From: Nothopassalora personata
Taxonomy: Eukaryota; Ascomycota; Dothideomycetes; Mycosphaerellales; Mycosphaerellaceae
Assembly (NCBI GenBank): GCA_033816765.1
Contig: CM066298.1
Location: 310,001-374,000, forward strand
Reading direction: 5' to 3'
Length of the DNA stretch: 64,000 bases
The notes under the pieces were generated by a model, which did no database searches, was not told the DNA's origin, and saw only the letters and a list, made by a program, of their open reading frames with translations. The translations under genes and the position numbers were made by a program. Of this stretch, positions 24,453-37,247 are shown one piece after another. Position 1 is the first letter of the stretch, and each line of letters starts with the position of its first letter.

Positions 24453-26082
24453 TCCCTTAGCTAAGCTAGGACTCGTAGCTATAGTAGCGCTAGACTCGCT
24501 ACTATAGACACCCCGGATTAACGTACCGTACTAATCGACTCGCTCCTTCTACTAGCGAAGCTCCTCGTCCTTAGGGTTAAGTAGATACCTACATAGTCGT
24601 ACTCCTTTTAACTCTAGGTAGTTATATAGGATATCCGGTATACCGTTTATATACGATTCTAGGTTATAACGACGGATACGATAGCGGTTCTACTCGTTAA
24701 CGAACGATAATATAACACTTCGAAGGATTAGAATATAGATAGTAGTAAATGCTATCCTATCTACGGCTAATGCTTCCTTAAAGAGTCCTATTATAATATA
24801 CTAATTAAAGAGGTCTCTCTAGCGATTAAATGTAGCCTTAGTACCCTCGCCCTACTAGTATTCGATAGTTTAATTACCCTTACTTAAGGTGTACTAGAAG
24901 GCCTTATCGAACGTAAGTAGATTACTAGCGAGTCGCTCTCGGACTCGTAGATAGGCATCGGCTAGTATAGGCGCCTTAACGCCCTAATTAGATCGTACGC
25001 GATTTAGTACCCTACTACCGTAATGTATTACTCTAACGTATTAAGTAAATATAGAGAACTTCGTCTTCGCTATAGGCCCTATGTAGTACTAGATAACCCG
25101 CCGAGAGTAGACGTTAATATAAGCGTAGATCTATATCTTAAAGCGCTCGTATTTTAGAAAGGCATCGATTAACTAGACGTCGTTAGGACCTTCTACTTTT
25201 AGCCTCGTATACCGCGGTATTATAGGGTCTCGCATTATAGGGTTGCGAGAGATAAAAGGGATAGGGTTAATCGCACGAGCGAGTGTCCTAATACGGTCGC
25301 TAATAAAGTTAGCGAGTCTAGTCTACGAGTCTATAGACACCGAGTCTATCCTACCGTCTAATAATATAATAACTCTTACGTAGCTCTCTTACTAGCTTAC
25401 GATAGCCCTAGTCTTACTAATGGCTACTGCTTATAACTTCCTAAAGGACTTACTGTATCTTAGGCTCTATAGCTAGAGCTTATTCTTTACTAAGACTACG
25501 CTTTAATCTAATACCTCTTCGTAGCTCTTAATACTAGCGAAGGGTAAGGTCGAATCTATCGAGGCGGAGGATAGCATAAGACTCGCTATCGTCGAGGCTA
25601 TATTTCTAGAATAGTTCCTCGACTCGCTAGCGTAGCTCGACCTAGCGAGCCTAATTATAAGCCTAATTATCCTCGCGAGTCCCTCGCCACTCTACGAGTC
25701 GCTAGCGGAGGGTCCGTTCGCTAATTCGAACACTGTAGAGATTAAAGAGGTTGTCTCGAATAGCTGCCTATATAAATTTAGCGGTAGTCCATAGCTCGAT
25801 ATCGATGCGAAAGGGCTCTAGATCGATCGCTAGACGTGGCATTGTATAAAGCAATATAGCGAGTGTGCTGTCAGACAAATAGCGAGTCTATAAGACAAAT
25901 AGCGAGTCTATAATAATAAGGATTAAGGATTGCGAATTTTGAATGCGGGTATTTGCCGGTTTTGTAAGCCTAGGCCACTGTCTTCACCTCCGCACAGGAA
26001 CCATTCAATTCACTTCCAACAACAACAACCGCGTCATCTTTTTCTGTCCACAGTCACATGTGAAAGCCACCCAACCACCGCA

Positions 26083-26937
26083 ATGTCCTCCACCGCTCTC
26101 TGCAACCGCCTCCTCTCCCTCCCCCCATCCCTCCGCGCCCGCACCTTCAGCGTCCTCAACCGCCCACCACCCAACTACCCCGGCCACGTGCCCCTCACAT
26201 GGCTCGAACGCGGCGCCCTCGCAATCGGCTCAGCCTTCGGTTCTCTGAAAGATCCATATCGCCACGACCTCATCGCCTCGCTGGGTGAAGCCACCGCCAA
26301 GCCATACTTTGTTTCACGACTGCGCAGAGCCATGCTCGCGAACCCCACCGGCCGGAGAATTCTGCGTGACAAACCACGCATCACATCCAAGAGCATGCGC
26401 CTCGAAGAGTTGAGGAAGTTGCCAGAGAACACAGTCGGGAGAGCATATGCAGCGTGGCTAGACCGAGAAGGTGTCACCCCCGACACCCGCGATCAAGTCC
26501 GCTACATCGACGATCCAGAAGAGGCATACGTGATGCAACGATACCGCGAAACGCATGACTTCACTCACGCCATCACGGGCTTACCCGTCATCATCGAAGG
26601 CGAACTCGCCGTCAAAGCATTCGAAGCTGCCAACACTTTGCTTCCCATGACTGCTTTATCGCTCTTCGCCCTTGTGCGCTTGAAGCCGATTGAGAGGCAG
26701 CGCTTCTTCGAGATATATCTCCCCTGGGCGTTGAGGAATGGGATCAAGGCGGAGGAGGTGGTGAATGTATACTGGGAGGAGGAGTTGGAGACGGATGTGG
26801 ACGTGTTGAGGGCGCGGTTGGGCATTGAGGTACCGCCTGATCTCAGGGAGATTAGGAAGGTGTTGAGGGATGAGAAGAGGAGGGAGAAGGCGCAGAGGGA
26901 AGCGGGGGAGAGCTTGGGGAGTGTAAGGGAGGCTTGA
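26083..26937 (+). CDS. COQ4: Ubiquinone biosynthesis protein COQ4, mitochondrial
   Basis: A single-exon gene of 284 residues. COQ4 organises the coenzyme Q synthesis complex on the matrix side of the inner mitochondrial membrane. The family motif HDxxHx11E is intact (His158, Asp159, His162, Glu174). The N-terminus is basic and Ser/Leu-rich, fitting a mitochondrial presequence. The length fits filamentous-fungal COQ4. The frame stays open upstream to 25930, but that extension reads into transposon X2 and starts from an unconserved Met, so the start at 26083 is preferred. The gene begins only about 100 bp after the transposon edge and shows no RIP damage. Its promoter must be very short or lie partly inside X2. 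Confidence 0.93.
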   Translation: MSSTALCNRLLSLPPSLRARTFSVLNRPPPNYPGHVPLTWLERGALAIGSAFGSLKDPYRHDLIASLGEATAKPYFVSRLRRAMLANPTGRRILRDKPRITSKSMRLEELRKLPENTVGRAYAAWLDREGVTPDTRDQVRYIDDPEEAYVMQRYRETHDFTHAITGLPVIIEGELAVKAFEAANTLLPMTALSLFALVRLKPIERQRFFEIYLPWALRNGIKAEEVVNVYWEEELETDVDVLRARLGIEVPPDLREIRKVLRDEKRREKAQREAGESLGSVREA

Positions 26938-27197
26938 GAAGCATGATGTTGTGTGGTGCACACGCGTGGAACCTTGAGTCTGGGCATTCCGGGTGAATAC
27001 CGCATGTGCCACTGGAGCCATCCCACGCTGGATCAGTACCAAGGAGGTGAGTTTCCAATCCTTGACACGAATGTGGCTGGTCATGGCTTCACGCCCGGCT
27101 GCTTCGATGCGCCGCGCTTACTGTCACACCAACGAGGGGTAGTAAGACTCGATCAAGAGTCTTCAAAGCTTGGATTTCTACAGGTCAGATTGTACGA

Positions 27198-29338
27198 ATG
27201 CTCGAGCAGATTGCCATCTCTGCCTTTACTATGGAGGACTTGGACGGATCAGACTTCGGTGGCTCGGACTTTGGGAGACTTGAGCTTACACAGATCCCAT
27301 CTGACGATTCGCAAGGGCAATTTTTTGTTCCACTACCCGAGTGTCCGACCACAGGTTCGCCATATCCACCGGTCCATATCTCTTCCGACCGTGAAATTCG
27401 GATCTTCTCGTTATTCCCGGGCAAGCCGGATCACCGCATCTTTGGCGAACTGGAGATTCACAATCTGCAGGAGCCTGTACAGCCTTATGAAGCTCTTTCA
27501 TATGTGTGGGGCACATGGGATGATACAAGATTAATCGGCCTTGATGATTGCCCGCAGTCTCTTTATATCACCTCCAACTTGTGGAAGGCACTTCGACGTC
27601 TGAGATATCTTGACAGACCTCGTCGACTTTGGATCGACCAGATCTGCATCAGGCAGTGGCACTTCCCCGAGCGCAATCAGCAAGTGCATCTCATGGGACG
27701 AATCTATCAGCAAGCTGATAGAGTCATCGTTTGGCTGGGCGACGGAGATTACGATAACGAGGAAGCGAGCCAAAATTTAATGTGCAAGTCGGATACAAAG
27801 TGTCCTGTCGAAGGATTAACGGATGAGGAAATTGGGAGGCAAGCCATCTCAGATGTGGCTATGGATGCCACTATATCTCCGCTGAACCCCGCGTACGCAG
27901 ATGGTGCCGGGCTCTCGTTGAGAAGAGCCCTGGCGGCAACTGGGCCGCAGATGCAGTGGTGGACGAGACTTTGGGTACGGCACGCTCAATGTAACGTTGA
28001 ACAACATACTGATTCCGTCAGGTCGTGCAAGAAGTTGCCAATGCATCAAAAGACCCACACGTCGCTTTTGGATCTTTCACACTGCCCTGGGACACAACAT
28101 GGAGCCTTCCCGCTTTGCTGAACCGCTCCGAGCCCGCTCGAGACCTTGCTGTCGTGGCGAAACGCTTTCGCGGACTGAAAGATGTCAACAGGCGGCGAGA
28201 GGGCATATTGTCCATGATAGACATTGTCACACGTGGCGCATGCCGCGACAAGCTCGACAAGGTGTACGCTCTGCTGGATCTCATTGTACCGCATGAAAAG
28301 GAAATGATCACGCTTGACTACACGAAGTCTGCATCGACAGTGTTCGCCGAGGCTACGTACGCGTCCATCGTCTCGACTGAAAGCTACAGCATCATGGATC
28401 TTTTGATTGCATTACCCGAGCCAACGACGAGCATGGCTTCGTGGACGTTTGACTTCGCGACCGTCCGCCCCATTAGTCCTCGGTACTACCGCATACCATC
28501 ACGCCCGATCCAGTGGACCAGAGAGAGAGCCTGCACAACATTGTGCGCGGACATCAACACGCTCAAGCTGCGCGTGTATGCTTATCGATTCGGGCAGATT
28601 GCCTTGGCCGTCAAACTCTCAGCGACAGGACCCGTCACGACTTCGCAGAAAGAGACCACTCACATTCGCAGGGAAATGAGAAAATCAGCCCAAGATGTGC
28701 TACGCTTACGGCCCTACGACCACCTCTCGCCGATTTCACGTCTTCCTCACAGCTGGTTTGCAGGCGTTGCAGCTGGTTTGAACTACTTGAGCAACCTACT
28801 CATCGACTTCGGAGTTTCCCTTCCGCAGATTCTACGGCATGAATACGAGGATACTGTCGAGGAAGATGTTCTGAGTCCGATGAATACATTTGACGAGCAG
28901 ACCCGGGCACGGAAACCGTTCTGGCGAAGACTTTTTCACATACGGCGTGGCGTTCATACCCATAACAACATCGCTGACAATATCGTCACCACGCGGACGC
29001 TCGATCGGGTGTCCCAGATTCGTAATCCTGCCTTCATCGGCTGGAAAGTCGCCCGTTCTCTTCCTAACTACTGGTCCGGCCATGTGGGAGATCACTGTGC
29101 TCGCAGTTGCTTTGTTCTGACCGACGCCGGCTTTGTAGTTGCTGCACCTAGGCCTCTGGAGGAAGGCGATGAGGTAGCTCTGCCTTTTGGTGGACATGCG
29201 CCTATGATCCTTCGACAGGTTTCCGACTCTACTTGGCGATTCGTGTGCTTCGCGTACGTGTATGGGATCATGGAGGGAGAGTTGAGGACTGAGGTGCCGC
29301 ATCTCGAGCTGCCTGAAATTGAGTACACCTTGGAGTAA
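27198..29338 (+). CDS. HET-domain protein 1 (heterokaryon incompatibility family)
   Basis: Two exons, 27198-27974 and 28022-29338, with a 47-bp GT-AG intron, giving 697 residues. The HET domain starts near residue 97: YEALSYVWG, then LWxALRRLR, RRLWIDQICI, and the QVHLMGRIY-ADRVIVWLG block to about 180. The splice restores the LWVVQEV motif. After the domain come DKVYALLDL and DYTKSASTVFAEAT, typical of fungal HET-6-like proteins. The family acts in non-self recognition and cell death during hyphal fusion; this member's role is not known. A second Met at 27231 is an alternative start. It is in tandem with HET gene 2 and shares the intron position. Confidence 0.88.
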
Positions 29339-29512
29339 AGGTACGCTTTGCTTGGTGTTTCGGCGGAGCGCAGCATCTGCGGGTGCATCGTGGCTGTGCA
29401 GCTTATGTTACACAAGGCTGTGCAGGTGCCCTACTGTGTGAAAGGCGGATTAGTACTGTTATTGCGTTATTCTTTATGACAGACCCTCGCTTCTTTGCAG
29501 TCTGCCGCTAAG

Positions 29513-30802
29513 ATGAGCGACAAGCAAGAGATCGGCAGCGACAGCGACTCCGAGGCCTTGTCTTTCGATTGGAGCGACGACTGGTTCCGACCTGACACAG
29601 AACTAGACCGCACGTGCGTACCATATGCTGGAGTCAGCATAGATCCCGAGACCGAGATACGGGTGCTCCTACTTCAACCGGGTGACCTGACAGACGAGCT
29701 ATGCGGTACACTGGTGGTCCAGAAGCTTTCGGATCAGGCTGAGCAAGCCGTCTCGGTCGATTCAGATTACGGAGCTGTGTCTTACGCATGGGGCCCGTGG
29801 GACGATTCTGAGCAAGTGTACCTGACCGACCATGTGCAACCAGTCTCGATCACAAGAAACTTATGGCGGGCTCTAAGGCGCTTGAGGTCCCGAGGAGGAG
29901 TTCGAAGGCTATGGGTTGACCAGGTTTGCATCAATCAGGCCGGCTTCTTTGAGAATAATCACCAAGTCAGGCTTATGGGCAAGGTCTATAGCATGGCTAG
30001 TCGAGTGATCGTGTGGCTAGGCGAGGCCGGATCGACACAATGGCAGACCGCTGAGGACCAGAGCAGCACAGGTTGCTGCAATAAAGAACAAGAGCGTGGT
30101 GACCTCGCACGGCTGTTGAGTCAAGCACTTCAACAGACGACACCTCGGTGGTGGGAACGTACATGGGTGGGTTGGTGCGGAGTGGTGTCTTCACCTCTGC
30201 TGACAAGTGAGCAGGTTGTCCATGAAGTAACGAGAGCGGAAACCCCTCCTGACTTCTACTTCGGAGCCTCTACCATGACCTGGGCACAGCTGGACGAACT
30301 TGAGCAGTTCGAGGCCGAAGAGATGGATGGTGCATTTATCGCTGTGTTCGCCCAAGCAACACGACTCTCCAGGTCGTTCTGTCCACAATCCCCGTCGCGC
30401 CCTCGCATTCTGGAAAGTTTTGCAGACGTAATGAAGCTCACCACCTTCTGCTCGAATCCGGTCGACTACGTGTACGCATTTTTTGATCTGGTCATTTCCG
30501 CCGAGAGAGCACTTTTGACTGTCGATTACACTCGAACGACTTATCGTGTGTTTGCGGATGCCACGTATGCAGTACTGCGAGCCAGCAATAAGATTGAGAT
30601 CATGGATGCGATCAGCCATAGCGTCGATGACAGATGGGGCTTTCCCTCTTGGGTGCCAAACTTTGCAAAGTTTGCATCCATACACACACCAGTACCATCA
30701 CTACCTCATCACGTTATGAACCTTGAGACTTGCCGCCAGAATTCCTCTATACATTACGACCAGGATCGGCTGGAACTCCCTATAGGAGTAATTTTTACAT
30801 AA
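29513..30802 (+). CDS. HET-domain protein 2, 3'-truncated by a MITE end
   Basis: Start at ATG 29513. The HET domain begins near residue 86 (YGAVSYAWG, then RRLWVDQVCIN, QVRLMGKVY, RVIVWLG). At the position of the HET1 intron lies a 48-bp GT-AG segment (30167-30214). It is a multiple of three and has no stop, so the frame is open with or without splicing; removal gives the family motif WVVHEV. The match to HET1 ends near 30774. The last residues (PIGVIFT) are encoded by the MITE-derived repeat at 30776-30857. About 200 C-terminal residues present in HET1 are missing, and the DNA beyond is unrelated. Probably non-functional or altered. Confidence 0.8.
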   Translation: MSDKQEIGSDSDSEALSFDWSDDWFRPDTELDRTCVPYAGVSIDPETEIRVLLLQPGDLTDELCGTLVVQKLSDQAEQAVSVDSDYGAVSYAWGPWDDSEQVYLTDHVQPVSITRNLWRALRRLRSRGGVRRLWVDQVCINQAGFFENNHQVRLMGKVYSMASRVIVWLGEAGSTQWQTAEDQSSTGCCNKEQERGDLARLLSQALQQTTPRWWERTWVGWCGVVSSPLLTSEQVVHEVTRAETPPDFYFGASTMTWAQLDELEQFEAEEMDGAFIAVFAQATRLSRSFCPQSPSRPRILESFADVMKLTTFCSNPVDYVYAFFDLVISAERALLTVDYTRTTYRVFADATYAVLRASNKIEIMDAISHSVDDRWGFPSWVPNFAKFASIHTPVPSLPHHVMNLETCRQNSSIHYDQDRLELPIGVIFT

Positions 30803-30857
30803 TTGTCCCTATAGGAGTAATAAACGACATAATTGTCCCCATAGGAGTAATTCACCG
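30776..30857. repeat. Remnant of a MITE terminal repeat
   Basis: About 82 bp with three CCC(T/C)ATAGGAGTAAT units, ending GTAATTCACCG. It matches one terminal inverted repeat of the MITE at 57310-57876; the other end and the middle are missing. It marks the break between HET gene 2 and unrelated DNA. Confidence 0.85.
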
Positions 30858-30869
30858 GTGAAAAACCCG

Positions 30870-31500
30870 CCTTGAGCTTAGTAAATCCGGCCTCCTCGAC
30901 AGTGCTTACGAGTGAGATCATGGTCAGACGCTCCAGCTGCAAGGTCGAGATGTCGAGGGAGCTGCGTGTAAGTGCCGTGAGGATCTCGGTCGTGGGCATT
31001 GAGGAACCCCACCTCATCCACATATAGTGGCTCCTTGCCCTGTACATTCATGTTCAGCGGCCGGAAGACGTTCTCGAGGAGGCGACGACAAGCTGGAGAA
31101 GGGGCATCCTTTTCCAGGTTAGACGAGGCCGCGATGAAGAAGTCATGAGGTCGGCCTTGTGCACGGATGCTGCTGAAGTATGTTGTCAAAAGGTCGTCAA
31201 GCGCGTCACGTTTGCTACAGTCCTCGTGACTCTTCTTGATCCTGTCTCACGCTGCTGATGCCCGAGTGATGACTGTGGCCTCCTCATACATTCCTCGCCT
31301 CAATTGACACCCCGCCATGCCGCGCACCCAACTCTCCTTCCAGTGCTACTCTCGAAGAGCATCGAGCACGAGTGTCGTGCTTCGCATGTACTTAGAAGCA
31401 ACAGCATGACGCGCGAGCTCAATGGCACTCATTAGGTTCTGCTCGTCGCACAGAAGCATAGCGATATTGGAAGCGCATCTCTTCCAAGCTTTTTCTATGA
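30870..31500 (-). pseudogene. Decayed unidentified protein-coding fragment
   Basis: The minus strand has one coherent frame of about 200 codons with only two or three in-frame stops. Its last 103 codons are open (31189-30878), with stretches such as DDLLTTYFSSIRAQGRPHDF and ACRRLLENVFRPLNMNV. The earlier part (SAIELARHAVASKYMRS, GMYEEATVITRASA) has a helical, TPR-like look. I do not recognise the family. It ends at the MITE remnant, so it may be truncated by the same rearrangement that cut HET gene 2. Confidence 0.4.
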
Positions 31501-33096
31501 CTTGTGTCCACAACATCGTTTAGGTCCCTCGTCACTTCATGCGGCGCATATACAAAGCATAAGCAGGAGTCGGGCCTCGCGTACGCCCCTCCTGCAAATC
31601 AGATCTTGGAATTTGATCATGAGGTTGGCGAATGGGCCACTCGCAATCGCGCCTCCACCATTTGCTTTCGTGAAGTTCAAGAGCATGTTTGCGATCGGTT
31701 CAATCGAAGGAGCGGGCAATTCATCGCTACCAAGGCTTGTCTCACTGCCGTCAAAGATTGGTGAAGCAGATATAGTGCCTGCCGATGCCGTCCAACTCCA
31801 CTGTGGGAGATTACTTAGCTAGATACATTCTGGCTGTAAAGCTTGTTCAAAGCTGCAAAGCTTGTTCAAAGAGATCGATGAAGTATCTGTGGATCGTCAA
31901 GAAGATTACACTGTAGTGCGCCACCGTCGTACGGTTGATGTGCAGTGTCGTAAAGTCGTCGTACAGTGATTTGGCGAGGGGTGAGAGGCCTGGGGGTATT
32001 TAGGAGGGCGTATCCATGAGACACTGGCCTGCGGAAATGTAGTCGAGTGGTCCTGATTTTGACAAAGCACCCCAGTCTCTTCGTACTGACATCGATTCGG
32101 CTGTGCATTTGGAGATGGTGTTCGACACAGGTGTGCTCGGTGCTAGAGGCAAAGCCAGCTGCAATGCTGCCAGTTGGAATCGCATGTCAGTGATGGCAAC
32201 AGAGAGCTTGTGGGAACGGGCGACAGCGCGGATATAGCGTATGTCAGTAGAATTCGACCTCCGGGTACTGCGGACATCCTAACAGAACGCTTCCAATGAA
32301 CGCTGGTGTGTTGTTCTATAGCACAGTGGCGACTCCAGCCTCTGTACCAGGCGACATCGCATGCTAAGTTCATACCTAGTTTGTCGCCAGTCAGGACAGT
32401 GAAGTCGCACGTAACACCAGAACGTTGAGTGGATGGGCAGCCCCCCAGCCCCAATTCTTAGTCATCATTCGAGACTTGATTAGCCCTCTAGCACTTCAAA
32501 CACCGCATGCCCGCCCGGCGAGGGCTAATAGCATCTTTGCTTCCTGTAACGTGGTGAAAGTATCGTTCCTCGTTGGATCTTCGAATTAGGTTTTCGCAAA
32601 TAGAAGCAAGGCTGTGGAAGCTGATGCACAGCAAAAGTGTACAAGGGCCTGCGAAGAGCCGGATAGTTCTCTGAACATCTCCTACTTGTCCGCGCCCCTA
32701 CACAGTCGCGTAGTGGCCCACTGGAGCCGTGATTGACAGCGTAGAGTAGCATCGAGGCTGCATGTCGACGACATCGAGATGCCAGGCAGAATTCCGCAAC
32801 CAGTCGCAGTCAATGGAAAACCGGTTTTCAAGGAAACGAAAGGCGGTCGCTGTCACAATTAGCGTACGATATCTTGATGCTGACGAATAGATCGATGTGT
32901 GAAGATATTGTGGTCGGGTAAAGAGTCTCCGTGCTGGAAGGAATCTCCTCTTCCCCTCTTGGCGTTCATGGTGCCGGCAGCAGCCGATCGGGGACAAGAT
33001 TGATTGCGGCCATAGCCGAAACTCAATTGCCACGACACGTTACTTTCCCTATTTTATTCTTGATCCTCTCCTCGACCACCACCTAACAACGCCGCA
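31501..33096. other. No gene recognised
   Basis: Short frames on both strands, none coherent or longer than about 110 codons, and no family motifs. It looks like degenerate intergenic DNA. Confidence 0.5.
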
Positions 33097-33451
33097 TGTG
33101 GCTTGCGCCGCATAGTGACGGGCACTACTGTGGTCCAGCCCCAACTGTGCAATATACAGCCTGTGCCTCACTGAGGTGAAGGGCCCGACAAAACGAGAGT
33201 GGTCTCTGGCGACGACAATCTGCTGTCCTTGCCAATACACTACTGAGGAGACCAAGACCATCACCTCCAACAAGGGATATACGACTACCAAACTCGAGAC
33301 TTACACGACTGAGACCACTTCCTTCTGCACGATTGCTACCAGCAAGTGCTACCCTACCGCCTTCTGCAAGGACAAGGACGCGTACAAGCCTACTCCTACG
33401 GGATATGGTTACTACATGTTCGGCTGGAACTTGAATGCGTTTTGGATTTAA
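33097..33451 (+). pseudogene. Possible Thr/Cys-rich wall or secreted protein fragment
   Basis: Two adjoining frames: an ATG-led piece at 33097 (GHYCGPAPTVQYTACASL), then an open frame at 33176-33451 without a good start. The second is Thr-rich with evenly spaced Cys (CCPCQYTT, SFCTIATSKCYPTAFC). This composition resembles tails of fungal wall or secreted glycoproteins. An intron could join them (a GTGAAG lies at the junction), or it is a broken gene. No signal peptide was found. Confidence 0.25.
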
Positions 33452-34190
33452 CAGCGGATATCAGATATGACATGACGGGTCGCATACTCGATCGGAGCTT
33501 TCCAAGATTCCCATTGCCATTGGGACGGGAGCGATGGATTCGGATGGAACTTGGACATCTGCACTCTGCTGCACATCAATAGCGATAGTGCAGTAAAATA
33601 CAATAAAGAATTGTGCTCGCCACTGTAGTTTCGAGCCGAATAATACGATTCTTGCTCTTTCTCCCCAATGTATATTGCTCTACTAGCAACAGTGCCTCCT
33701 CTTCGGTATGACCCTGGCCCTCATGCGGGTTGCTTTACTTTTGAGATCGCCTCGGTTACCGACCCTCTTCAGCAGGTACACTACGCGAGCACGATTAGTA
33801 AGTACTGGCAATTCCAACCTGCCCAAGCTTCGTGGCGGCGCTCAGAAGGCTGACGTTCTGACAGATCGTCGCTGCAACGTCGTTGCGACACTTCTAGATC
33901 TCGGAAATTTCGCGGAGACCACTTCAGTATAAGAGAATCTTTCAGCTTGCCATGCTTTGATTGAAGAGCGAGAGAGACATGGACGGTTTCGATCGAGGAG
34001 TGACAGAGCAGTAGAACGACTTGCGCCAATGACAAAGTCTTGTTGTAGGATCAGACTCATATCGTATGATTCGTAATATTGTATTCTCTTCGGATATTCC
34101 ACACGAATTCTTGCATTCGAGAGCGCCGTGACTCCGTGCTAACTCCAAGCTATGCCTTTCATCACCCCACGTCTGTCTGTCATAAGTCCA

Positions 34191-36240
<2,050 letters not shown>

Positions 36241-36441
36241 TCACTCATCGAGATTGTTTGCAGTTGTGGCTGCCATTGTGATATAGTCTATTTGGATCGT
36301 GATGCACACGCACATACATGGCCTCCACGTGCAAGTCGGACTGCCTGTGATAGAGATGGCGCGGAGAGCGATACATGAAAAGGCTGACCCCGATCCATCA
36401 TCTCAGCCAATCACAGCGAGCCAAGTTCTCTTTTCCAGCTT

Positions 36442-36452
36442 TCGCTCTCCGA
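36442..36452. promoter_or_regulatory. AflR-type binding site, vbsA-hypC bidirectional promoter
   Basis: TCGCTCTCCGA matches the published AflR consensus TCG(S)(W)NN(S)CG(R) at every defined position. It lies 250 bp before the vbsA-like start and 233 bp before the hypC-like start, in a 492-bp gap between divergent genes. Binding is inferred, not shown. Confidence 0.6.
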
Positions 36453-36684
36453 CCTCCGACGTCAGTTGAGCTCAAGCGTCACGGCGACGGAAAAGAGTCG
36501 GCCCGTTGCGTACGCTGGGAAGATATCACGTAGGTCCCTCCGAGCTATGTAGGATTGGAGTCGAGCATCGCATATTTGCCTCTTTCCTTCTCGTCATCAC
36601 CTCCAGACCAGCAACATCGTTCCTATGCTTCGAGCAGCAACAAACCTCTACTCCCCACCCACAACCACGACCCCAACCAGCAAC

Positions 36685-37247
36685 ATGTCCCGCAAATTCC
36701 CCCCCTCAGACGTCGGCATCGAAGTCATCCCCGTGATAACTGGCACGTTCCTCTCAGGTCCACCAACCCACTCCCTCCAATCCTCATTGCATACTCACCC
36801 CCACCCACAGGCGCAATGATGTCGCTCTTCCTCCTAACAATCCCCGTAATCCTCGAAACGACCACCGCCCCACGCCAACTCCTGCACCAATGGCACCGAA
36901 TCTTCTACCGGGGCCACCTCCAAGGGCCGCTCATTTCCATCGCAACCGGCCTCTTGTACTCGTACGCCGCCTACCAGCGCTCGCTCCGCGGCCAGGCGTG
37001 GAAGCCCTTTGCAGTCTCAGCGGCCGTTACGGTCGCGATGATTCCCTTCACGTGGGTGTTTATGGCGGGTGTGAACAATGCCCTGTTCAGAGCGGTGGCG
37101 GTCACGGAGAAGGGTGGGCAGGGGGATTGGAAGGAGGCGGAGGGGCTGGTGAGGAGTTGGGGGGCGTGGAATGCGGTGAGGGCGTTGTTTCCACTTTCTG
37201 GGGCGGTGTTGGGGTTGCTTGGGACTTGTAGGTTGGTGGAGTTTTGA
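36685..37247 (+). CDS. hypC: DUF1772 protein, probable norsolorinic acid anthrone oxidase
   Basis: Two exons, 36685-36757 and 36811-37247, with a 53-bp intron, giving 169 residues. The splice makes GTFLSG-AMMSLFLLTIPVIL, the usual start of DUF1772 proteins (first membrane segment near residues 18-35). Then come WHRIFYRGHLQGP, a second hydrophobic stretch around IATGLLYSYAAY, and FTWVFMAGVNNALF, the conserved TW-M-NN signature. A last hydrophobic helix (ALFPLSGAVLGLLGT) is near the C-terminus. HypC (AflCa) of the aflatoxin pathway is a DUF1772 membrane protein that oxidises norsolorinic acid anthrone. The gene is divergent from the vbsA-like gene and shares its AflR-type site. Other DUF1772 anthrone oxygenases exist, so the substrate is inferred from context. 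Confidence 0.68.

Larger units (their letters stand above)
7453..25980. mobile_element. X2: TIR DNA transposon carrying nested Gypsy-2 and Gypsy-3
   Basis: The left end (CGGTAGCCTAAGCTTA at 7453) and the right end (reverse complement CAGTGGCCTAGGCTTA ending at 25980) form an imperfect terminal inverted repeat. It runs on through AAAACCGG-AAATAC, with differences mostly of the RIP type. Removing Gypsy-2 and Gypsy-3 plus one target copy each leaves about 4.86 kb. Subterminal AGCGAGTC/GACTCGCT motifs recur near both ends (for example 7500-7630 and 25855-25915). Amber-riddled coding traces are seen on plus at about 8080-8620, including a CDACKRA Cys pair, and on minus at 16,063-17,270 and about 24,500-25,700. 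I could not name the superfamily and found no clear target duplication. Confidence 0.65.

Noticed and set aside
1..25980. Recoding or suppression of TAG as an explanation for TAG-only stops
   Set aside because: CpA-to-TpA mutation turns CAG and TGG into TAG, and conserved Cys/His codons change too; genes outside the block use normal stops.
25930..26082. N-terminal extension of COQ4 (51 residues)
   Set aside because: It is encoded by the X2 terminal repeat and 5' flank, and the presequence-like start at 26083 is better.
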